Shown: one piece after another, positions 1-4,120 of the stretch | How the letters are laid out: each line of letters opens with the position of its first letter | Position numbering within the stretch: the first letter of the stretch is position 1 | Origin: an uncultured Sulfurovum sp. | GTDB taxonomy: Bacteria; Campylobacterota; Campylobacteria; Campylobacterales; Sulfurovaceae | Direction: 5' to 3' | Length of the DNA: 5,308 nt | Assembly: GCA_902727905.1 (NCBI GenBank) | Contig: CACVAR010000216.1 | Coordinates: 1 to 5,308, forward strand | Notes under the pieces: generated by a model | What the model saw: the letters and a program-made list of their open reading frames with translations, nothing else | The model's database searches: none | Told to the model about the DNA's origin: nothing | Program-made: the position numbers and the translations under genes

Positions 1-29
1 TGCTCGTCATACCAATCATTATAAGTCAT
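1..29 (-). CDS. 5' end of an unidentified leftward gene (partial, 9 codons)
   Basis: An ATG at 29-27 is preceded by AGAAGGAT (AAGGA at 39-35) with five bases between, a good ribosome binding site. It opens a frame reading MTYNDWYDE up to the left edge. The Asn-Asp-Trp-Tyr-Asp-Glu start resembles small Cys-rich proteins that I associate with Campylobacterota, but nine residues cannot establish a family. It lies downstream of aroK in the same direction, separated by 93 bp that hold two inverted repeats, so it may have its own promoter. Confidence 0.6.
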
Positions 30-56
30 TTTAATCCTTCTAGGTGCAGTGTAGCA

Positions 57-85
57 TATAAACCTTTTTTTGCTTTTGGTTTATA
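57..85. repeat. 8-bp perfect inverted repeat between aroK and the next gene
   Basis: TATAAACC at 57-64 is matched by GGTTTATA at 78-85, with a 13-base T-rich (plus strand) loop. On the plus strand it is followed by CTTTTTAG. On the minus strand it lies about 28 bp before the ATG of the left-edge gene. It could be an operator for that gene or part of a termination region. Neither role is established, because the minus strand, which aroK transcripts would use, has no U-run after the stem. Confidence 0.4.
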
Positions 86-97
86 CTTTTTAGCTTT

Positions 98-113
98 CTA
101 TTTTTGAAAATAG
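98..113. terminator. Possible weak hairpin after aroK
   Basis: CTATTTT (98-104) and AAAATAG (107-113) form a near-continuous palindrome that would fold as a 6-bp stem with a 4-base loop. It lies 9 bp beyond the aroK stop codon. On the plus strand it is followed by TCTTTT, but on the minus strand it is followed by AAAGC, so it is not a canonical intrinsic terminator for aroK. The stem is almost all A-T. It may contribute to mRNA 3'-end formation, but the evidence is only positional. Confidence 0.25.
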
Positions 114-122
114 TCTTTTAAG

Positions 123-629
123 CTACAAAACTCTTCTATCTAAGATGAAGTCACGTATTACATGAATGAAAACAGGTATTTTTTGATTGGCATCAACAGA
201 AAATGTTGCCAGTTCTTTGTAGGTATCTTTACGTTCATTAAATAAGGTTCTCGCTCTATCTTCATCTTGAAGTAAAGGACGCTTGTCACGTTCTCTTTTG
301 GATATACGGTTCAGTATGACATCAAAATCAGCGTTAATATAAATTATGAGAGACTTGTCAGATATGGAACTGTAAATAGGAAGCCCTCCACCTGTAGCAA
401 TGACTTGACCTTTCTTTTGGGTTAGTCTATTAATACAGTCTTGTTCAAGATTACGAAAATACGCTTCACCCTTAGTTTTAAAAATTTCAGAAACAGAAGC
501 ACCTTGTTCTTCTTCAATCATTGTGTCAACATCTACAAACTCTTTAAACAGCTGTCTAGCAAGATTTCTACCAACACTTGTTTTTCCAGAACCCATAAAA
601 CCTATGAGGACTATGTTGTCATATACCAA
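123..629 (-). CDS. aroK: Shikimate kinase
   Basis: Cytoplasmic enzyme of the chorismate (aromatic amino acid) pathway that phosphorylates the 3-hydroxyl of shikimate using ATP. The 168-residue product has the usual family length. Visible motifs are Walker A GFMGSGKT (residues 10-17), the Mg/shikimate DxD at D33-D35, the shikimate-binding FRNLE with R59, the ATGGG motif at 78-82 and the lid sequence KRPLL with R117. The C-terminal ERKDTYKELA matches the conserved R..Y...A helix. No key residue is missing. The start is TTG at 629-627: it is the first codon of the conserved N-terminus, has AAGGAG six bases upstream, and no in-frame ATG competes. It lies 37 bp downstream of the EEP-family gene in the same direction with no promoter visible between them, so the two are probably co-transcribed although functionally unrelated. 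Confidence 0.95.
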   Translation of the reverse strand: MVYDNIVLIGFMGSGKTSVGRNLARQLFKEFVDVDTMIEEEQGASVSEIFKTKGEAYFRNLEQDCINRLTQKKGQVIATGGGLPIYSSISDKSLIIYINADFDVILNRISKRERDKRPLLQDEDRARTLFNERKDTYKELATFSVDANQKIPVFIHVIRDFILDRRVL

Positions 630-635
630 TTTTTA

Positions 636-641
636 CTCCTT
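636..641 (-). promoter_or_regulatory. Ribosome binding site fixing the TTG start of aroK
   Basis: AAGGAG on the minus strand sits six bases (TAAAAA) before the TTG at 629-627. This near-consensus Shine-Dalgarno sequence is the reason for accepting a TTG start for aroK. Confidence 0.8.
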
Positions 642-666
642 CTACTATTGCTTTTCATTAAAAATT

Positions 667-1659
667 TTAGATGAATGTCATTTCACAAACGATTTGAGCA
701 TGATCACTTTTAAACAATAAGTCATTTTGATTTCCATGTAGATGTTCATCTAAAATCTTATAATTAGTTATTTCAGCCATTCTATCACTATTAGCTTTAT
801 CAAAATGATTTGAGACAAAAACATAGTCCAAAACATGCCCTTTTCCTAAAAAGTAACTTGTTGGTTTTCTTATAGGTTCTTTTTGCTCAGGGTGAGGGTT
901 GAGTATCTCTTCTTTGTATTGGTAACTTGCATCGTGTAAGAGAAAACCTTCTTCACTTTTTTCTTGATGGTACTTATGATTGCTTAAGGCATCAATAGTG
1001 AGAGAGAACTCTTTATCGTTTAAATCACAGAGTAGGACTATTGGCTTCTCTTTAACTTTTTTTATGTTGTAAAAAAGTGAGGAGGCTTCACAGAGTCTTT
1101 GGTGTAATGAGGTAGCAGTAGTACCTTTAAGTGCTTTGGCTACAGATTTTTTTTTATGTTCTAAAGTATGGGTTTCATTGAAGCGATATTCAAACTCATT
1201 GAGCCGATTGGATTTTAGATGGCTGACATAAACCACAAGCTCTTGTTCATTTGGCAATGTTATGGTCGCTTTTATAGGCACTCGGGCTAAACCGTAATGA
1301 CCTTTAAACGCATGCTTTTCAAAAGAGGGAATATGCACCCGTACTCTTTGGAGTTTAGTAATAGGGTACTTTGAAGCAATGGCAACCGTAGTACTGGTAA
1401 AGGTTTTTTTAGTTAGTTTTGCTTGGTCAACTGTTTCAAAGTACTCAAAACCCAACTCTTTAACAAGTGTTTCTAAAGCATCACGTGAAAAGACCTCTTG
1501 AAAACCAATAATGTTACAATCCATTTGTATGGTTTGCTCTTTTATCCATGTGGTTTTCTCAGCCCATTGTTCTTGGCTAAAGCGTTCTTTTTTGGTGTAC
1601 CATGAGTAGGGAGGTTCTACAAATTGGAAAAGGTTGAAGGTTCCTAGTTTTATTTTCAT
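667..1659 (-). CDS. Endonuclease/exonuclease/phosphatase (EEP, DNase I-like) family protein
   Basis: A 330-residue protein with the complete DNase I-like metal-dependent phosphoesterase signature. It has N9 in GTFNLF, the FQE metal-ligand motif at 53-55 (E55), the AIASKYPI strand (93-100), SHLKS at 146-150, CDLND at 211-215 (D212, N214), DYVFVS at 279-284, and SDH at 318-320 with the catalytic H320. No signal peptide or membrane segment is seen, so it should be cytoplasmic. The family hydrolyses phosphodiester or phosphomonoester bonds in nucleic acids, phosphoinositides or sphingolipids. The substrate cannot be read from the sequence, though a nuclease role is plausible. The EEP fold begins at residue 3, which supports the ATG at 1659. 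There is no Shine-Dalgarno sequence; a TATAAT ends six bases before the ATG, suggesting a leaderless message. It appears to lead a two-gene transcript with aroK. Confidence 0.85.
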   Translation of the reverse strand: MKIKLGTFNLFQFVEPPYSWYTKKERFSQEQWAEKTTWIKEQTIQMDCNIIGFQEVFSRDALETLVKELGFEYFETVDQAKLTKKTFTSTTVAIASKYPITKLQRVRVHIPSFEKHAFKGHYGLARVPIKATITLPNEQELVVYVSHLKSNRLNEFEYRFNETHTLEHKKKSVAKALKGTTATSLHQRLCEASSLFYNIKKVKEKPIVLLCDLNDKEFSLTIDALSNHKYHQEKSEEGFLLHDASYQYKEEILNPHPEQKEPIRKPTSYFLGKGHVLDYVFVSNHFDKANSDRMAEITNYKILDEHLHGNQNDLLFKSDHAQIVCEMTFI

Positions 1660-1665
1660 GGTGGG

Positions 1666-1694
1666 ATTATAGCTAACTTATTTAAGGAAGATAA
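1666..1694 (-). promoter_or_regulatory. Promoter of the EEP gene, predicted leaderless transcript
   Basis: The minus strand carries a perfect -10 box TATAAT at 1671-1666, with a weak -35 candidate TTATCT at 1694-1689 and a 17-bp spacer. The sequence between the -10 box and the ATG is only CCCACC. Transcription would therefore start at or beside the initiating A, leaving no room for a ribosome binding site, and none is present. Confidence 0.6.
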
Positions 1695-1696
1695 GT
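1676..1696. repeat. 6-bp inverted repeat overlapping the EEP promoter
   Basis: ACTTAT at 1676-1681 is matched by ATAAGT at 1691-1696 with a 9-base gap, a spacing typical of a dimeric regulator site. It covers the -35 and spacer region of the predicted EEP promoter. No regulator is encoded nearby, and an A-T-rich 6-bp repeat can occur by chance. Confidence 0.3.
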
Positions 1697-1732
1697 CTTT
1701 CTATGTTAATCTAAAATACTATAAAGTTGATA

Positions 1733-2962
1733 TTATTTTTCAATTTCCTTTAGTAGGTTTCCCCAAAGTCTGCTAGTTTGTTTTTTAATAGTTGTGCTAT
1801 TGTCCATGATTCTTTTAGATTTAATTCCATAACTAACAAAGTTAGACTTACCTAAATATGAGTATCTTGTATAAAGCTTTTTTTTGTAAAGCTTTTCACT
1901 AGGGATATTCCTAGCTTCTCTAATTTTATTCTTTTTATCTCGTGTTTTTTTCGCTAATAAAACACCTTTTTTCATTTTTTGATAATATCTAGATATTGAT
2001 GATGGTCGTATAAAGATGTTTTCTCCATCAAATATAAATCCTAGGTACTGTATAGGTTTATCTGACCTCAATTTTCCATTAATTGATTGAAATACTCTTT
2101 TTTCTGTTTTTTCTATATTAATCTCAACATTTAAATGGCTGATTTCATGAATAACAAACTTCTCAATTTCTTCTTTTCTATTAATAGGAGCAATAATTAG
2201 CATATCATCACAATACCTATAATACTTTCCTTCAAAAGTATGCACATAGTTTTTGATTTTTTCATCAAAGTCAATCATATAAATATTAGATAATAATGCA
2301 CTAAGTGATGAACCTTGAGGTATTCCTTTCTTCTCTGAGTTTGAATCAATAAATCCTTTTTTTCTAACTTCTTCTCTAAATTCTTCTATTGTACAAATTC
2401 TTTTTCTGTTCTTACTTTTAGGATTATGTTTAGAGATAGAAAAATATTCATAGATTTTATCCCTATCAACTGTTGCAAATTTTGTTATAGATTTATAAAT
2501 TTTGTAGTGATCATTTGGTAATGTCTTTACGTTTAAGATATTAGCCCATTGTTCTTTCAAGATTCTATGGTCTAGAGTATCAAAAAACTTAGAGAAATCA
2601 AGTGCAATAACACTACAATCACCATATGTTTTGATGTCGTCAAAAGCTTGTTTTGCGAAATCTATATTACTTTTACCTAATTTTCTAAATGCAAGAACAT
2701 TATTCCTTAATGATTTTTCTTTTAGTTTTTCTTCATAGTATTTTGATAGGGTTAAGGCATAATAACTGTATATATATCCATCTAGATGACTAGAATAAGA
2801 TATTGTACGTGTTTTCTCAACTTTTTCTTTTTTCTTTGTTTTTTCGTTATATTTGTACTTGTATGAGATTATATTAAATGTGATAAATGGGAGAAATGAG
2901 TGTTTTTCTATTTTTGAAGAGTTTGTTACAATTTTTGAGGATTTTTCAAATCCAAGAGGCAA
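1733..2962 (-). CDS. drt2: Reverse transcriptase, probable DRT2-type antiviral RT
   Basis: RNA-dependent DNA polymerase of the defence-associated (UG/DRT) kind. Numbering from the TTG at 2962, motif A is ALDFSKFFDTLDH (120-132, catalytic D122), motif B is GIPQGSSLSALLSNIYM (213-229) and motif C is YRYCDD (248-253, catalytic D252 and D253). QYLGFIFDG follows as the motif D/E region, and a basic C-terminal helical segment takes the place of a thumb. There is no group II maturase, HNH, protease or integrase domain. YCDD, a single-protein layout and a structured non-coding region directly upstream match DRT2, where the RT copies a neighbouring ncRNA; retron and other UG classes are not excluded. 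The TTG at 2962 has no ribosome binding site and is probably not the true start: the frame reads on upstream with family-like residues (see 2963-3024). Codon use is very rich in AAA, ATA and AGA, and base composition is more AT than the flanking genes, suggesting acquisition by transfer. Confidence 0.85.
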   Translation of the reverse strand: MPLGFEKSSKIVTNSSKIEKHSFLPFITFNIISYKYKYNEKTKKKEKVEKTRTISYSSHLDGYIYSYYALTLSKYYEEKLKEKSLRNNVLAFRKLGKSNIDFAKQAFDDIKTYGDCSVIALDFSKFFDTLDHRILKEQWANILNVKTLPNDHYKIYKSITKFATVDRDKIYEYFSISKHNPKSKNRKRICTIEEFREEVRKKGFIDSNSEKKGIPQGSSLSALLSNIYMIDFDEKIKNYVHTFEGKYYRYCDDMLIIAPINRKEEIEKFVIHEISHLNVEINIEKTEKRVFQSINGKLRSDKPIQYLGFIFDGENIFIRPSSISRYYQKMKKGVLLAKKTRDKKNKIREARNIPSEKLYKKKLYTRYSYLGKSNFVSYGIKSKRIMDNSTTIKKQTSRLWGNLLKEIEK

Positions 2963-3024
2963 ATCAAAGTGTAAATAGGTTCTATTTAGGTACCAATTAT
3001 CTTGTTTCTTTTTTTATAATTCAA
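2963..3024 (-). pseudogene. drt2: Missing 5' end of the reverse transcriptase (frameshift at an A7 tract)
   Basis: Directly upstream of the TTG at 2962 the same frame reads NWYLNRTYLHFD and joins LPLGFEKSS without a break. This looks like a genuine RT N-terminus. It contains no ATG, GTG or TTG and meets an in-frame TAA at 3016-3014. That stop overlaps a run of seven A (3017-3011, minus strand). If the run were eight A, or if ribosomes slipped back one base there, the frame would join a TTG at 3024-3022 (reading LNYKKKKQ, then DNWYLNR). GGAAAA six to eight bases upstream could act as a weak ribosome binding site. The protein would then be about 430 residues. A sequencing indel, real slippage, or decay are all possible. 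Confidence 0.6.
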
Positions 3025-3046
3025 GTTGTTTTCCGTTGTTTGCAGA

Positions 3047-3093
3047 ACCAAAGTAATATTGAAGCAATTCTCTCTTAATAAAATTACTTTGGT
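3047..3093 (-). repeat. 11-bp perfect inverted repeat (RNA hairpin, possible pseudoknot)
   Basis: On the minus strand ACCAAAGTAAT (3093-3083) pairs perfectly with ATTACTTTGGT (3057-3047), with a 25-base loop. The loop holds GAATTGCTTC. Its UUGC (3067-3064) can pair with GCAA at 3043-3040 just past the stem, giving an H-type pseudoknot. No U-run follows, so this is not an intrinsic terminator. A conserved pseudoknotted fold is a known feature of DRT2 RNAs. Confidence 0.65.
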
Positions 3094-3165
3094 AGCATGT
3101 ACGGGTCTTAGTCCGTAATCTGACTTACATGAAAGTAAGTTTCTGAATATTAGCAATCTATGATA

Positions 3166-3174
3166 TGTTATAAT
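3166..3174 (+). promoter_or_regulatory. Extended -10 promoter on the strand opposite the RNA
   Basis: TGtTATAAT is a perfect extended -10 element (TG at 3166-3167, TATAAT at 3169-3174). It would start a rightward transcript near 3181. That is just before the AAGGAGGA at 3187-3194 and the ATG at 3199, and antisense to the predicted RT-associated RNA. No good -35 box is present. Confidence 0.4.
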
Positions 3175-3198
3175 ATCTTATCAAACAAGGAGGACTCA

Positions 3199-3273
3199 AT
3201 GGTCTATTTACTTAAACAAGTTCTTTCAATATTTCTACAATTTCTTTGTATAAATGTTGACTTTCAATTATAA
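3199..3273 (+). CDS. Possible 24-residue hydrophobic peptide antisense to the RT RNA
   Basis: An ATG at 3199 follows AAGGAGGA (3187-3194), a near-perfect ribosome binding site at short spacing. A perfect extended -10 element lies 25 bp upstream of the ATG. The frame ends at a TAA at 3271-3273 and encodes a mostly hydrophobic 24-residue peptide beginning MVYLLKQVLSIFLQF, with a cysteine and one aspartate near the end. A small hydrophobic peptide opposed by a convergent RNA resembles a type I toxin arrangement, but no family is recognised. The same CCUCCUU in the opposite strand would be an anti-Shine-Dalgarno sequence inside the ncRNA, so the signal may belong to the RNA and the ORF may be accidental. 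Confidence 0.3.
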   Translation: MVYLLKQVLSIFLQFLCINVDFQL

Positions 3274-3353
3274 GCCTCAAGCTCTAAAAACTTAAGCAAT
3301 ATGATTTTATCATAAGTAGTATTAAAAAATAAGAAAAGATAGAGGTGAGACAT
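3264..3353 (-). pseudogene. Possible coding remnant upstream of the RNA
   Basis: An ATG at 3353 opens a 29-codon frame ending at TGA 3266-3264, whose second half reads DKIILLKFLELEAYN. A different frame immediately after it reads ESQHLYKEIVEILKELV and stops at TAA 3214-3212. Both look like natural helical protein sequence, and a 2-base indel near 3267 would join them. There is no ribosome binding site before the ATG. This could be the decayed 3' end of a gene displaced by the RT cassette, or chance. No function can be assigned. Confidence 0.25.
3267..3295 (-). promoter_or_regulatory. Candidate promoter for the RT-associated RNA
   Basis: A perfect -10 box TATAAT lies at 3272-3267 on the minus strand. 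A weak -35 candidate TTAAGT is at 3295-3290, with a 17-bp spacer. Transcription would start near 3260. A second, weaker -10 candidate, TATGAT at 3314-3309, would lengthen the RNA by about 40 nt. Weak -35 boxes are usual in Campylobacterota, so the -10 box carries most of the weight. Confidence 0.5.
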
Positions 3354-3394
3354 ATTTTACTGAACTAATGTGTATTAAGAGCTGACATTAATAT

Positions 3395-3949
3395 TTACTC
3401 CTCTTCCACAGAAAGGAAACGCCACGCAGAACTTTCAAGGTCAAGGTTAAAGTTCCCAATACTCATACGTTTTAATTCTAAAACTTTCAGAGGTGTTCCA
3501 AACTTTGGGTCTTTTAAGGCACCAAAAAGTCGACGAATATGAGGGTTCTTCCCTTCACCAAGTTTAACTCTAAGTTTTGTTTTTGCAGCAGCCATATTTA
3601 GCTTTTTAACATCAAGGGCTTTGAGTATGCCGTCTTTACTCTCCACACCTTTTAATGTTTGGGAAATGTGTTCATCGGTCACATGTCCTCGCACCCAAAT
3701 CTTATACACTTTAATACAGTTCCCAGGTTTGGTTAAGGCATTACCCGTTTGTCCGTTGGTTGTAAAAAAGAGAAGCCCTTTAGACTCCAAGTCAAGCCGT
3801 CCCACTGGCATCCACCCATCATTAAAAGCCCATTTGGGTAAAAGGTCATACACCGTTTTTCGTCCACGTTCATCAGAACGTGTGACGATATAGCCTTTTG
3901 GTTTGTTTAGGGCTAGGAGTTGGTTTGAGTTGGTGGTTGTGTTATTCAT
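3395..3949 (-). CDS. RNA pseudouridine synthase, RsuA/RluB/E/F family, RluE-like
   Basis: Converts a specific uridine to pseudouridine in ribosomal RNA, probably 23S by its RluE-like form. From the ATG at 3949 the protein has 184 residues. It shows LLALNKPKGY (11-20), the catalytic GRLDLESKGLLFFT (50-63, nucleophile D53), KVYKIWVRG (80-88, with the conserved Y82) and GEGKNPHIRRL (131-141), the family's EGKnrQIRRm motif. There is no N-terminal S4 RNA-binding domain, as in RluE and unlike RsuA or RluB. The frame stays open 26 codons upstream to 4027, but that part contains a strong promoter (-35 GTGACA, -10 TATACT) and has no family similarity, so the ATG at 3949 is chosen. The ATG lies six bases after the -10 box with no ribosome binding site, implying a leaderless mRNA. 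It is divergent from the aspartoacylase gene. The exact target uridine cannot be read from sequence. Confidence 0.9.
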   Translation of the reverse strand: MNNTTTNSNQLLALNKPKGYIVTRSDERGRKTVYDLLPKWAFNDGWMPVGRLDLESKGLLFFTTNGQTGNALTKPGNCIKVYKIWVRGHVTDEHISQTLKGVESKDGILKALDVKKLNMAAAKTKLRVKLGEGKNPHIRRLFGALKDPKFGTPLKVLELKRMSIGNFNLDLESSAWRFLSVEEE

Positions 3950-3955
3950 GATGAA

Positions 3956-3984
3956 AGTATAGCGTAGGATGTGATTACTGTCAC
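3956..3984 (-). promoter_or_regulatory. Sigma70-type promoter of the pseudouridine synthase gene, leaderless
   Basis: On the minus strand, GTGACA (3984-3979, five of six consensus bases) is followed by a 17-bp spacer and then TATACT (3961-3956, five of six). Only TTCATC separates the -10 box from the ATG at 3949, so the transcript should begin at or next to the start codon. This also rules against the longer upstream reading frame. Confidence 0.7.
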
Positions 3985-4084
3985 AGCAGTTGAAATCTTT
4001 ATTAAAGCATCCACTCTTCAGTATCAAAACAATTTAAGCATCTATTTCAAATGAACTAGATGCGTATTGTATCTTAATAATCTA

Positions 4085-4093
4085 TGCTAAAAT
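4085..4093 (+). promoter_or_regulatory. Extended -10 promoter of the aspartoacylase gene
   Basis: TGcTAAAAT (TG at 4085-4086, TAAAAT at 4088-4093) lies 27 bp before the ATG. Upstream, TTGTAT (4067-4072) is a possible -35 box at a short 15-bp spacing. The transcript would carry a leader of about 20 nt holding the ribosome binding site TAGGA (4108-4112). Confidence 0.5.
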
Positions 4094-4120
4094 AGAGTAC
4101 TTAAAATTAGGAAAAAATAA

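Larger units (their letters stand above)
3025..3260 (-). ncRNA. Probable DRT2-type structured template RNA upstream of the RT
   Basis: This interval lies directly upstream of the RT in the same orientation, about where and about as long as the ncRNA that DRT2 reverse transcriptases bind and copy. It begins after a TATAAT at 3272-3267 and contains a series of minus-strand stem-loops. These are TACAA/TTGTA (3250-3246, 3240-3236), GATAT/ATATC (3177-3173, 3166-3162), ACTTAC/GTAAGT (3140-3135, 3128-3123), TACGG/CCGTA (3117-3113, 3104-3100) and the strong 11-bp stem at 3093-3047. A 63-codon frame without stops (3177-2989) crosses it. The ends are approximate. The RNA identity is inferred from position and structure; I cannot match it to a known covariance model here. 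Confidence 0.55.

Noticed and set aside
441..720. Rightward frames antisense to aroK
   Set aside because: They lie opposite a complete, motif-bearing shikimate kinase and have low-complexity Phe/Leu-rich translations.
2887..3078. Rightward 63-codon frame overlapping the RT 5' end
   Set aside because: It is antisense to confident RT coding sequence for about half its length and has no recognisable domain. Part of the rest is the complement of the 11-bp hairpin.
1733..3093. Group II intron, retron or CRISPR-associated RT
   Set aside because: No maturase or endonuclease domain, no domain V-like hairpin, no CRISPR repeats or cas genes, and YCDD differs from the usual YADD. A retron is less likely but not excluded by sequence alone.
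3366..3390. 6-bp inverted repeat TAATGT/ACATTA after the pseudouridine synthase gene as a terminator
   Set aside because: The stem is short and AT-rich with a 13-base loop and has no U-run on the minus strand.
3621..3893. Rightward 90-codon frame
   Set aside because: It is the shadow of the pseudouridine synthase gene, whose catalytic motifs are intact on the other strand.
3950..4027. N-terminal extension of the pseudouridine synthase to an ATG at 4027
   Set aside because: The added 26 residues are unlike the family and contain a strong GTGACA/17/TATACT promoter ending six bases before the ATG at 3949.
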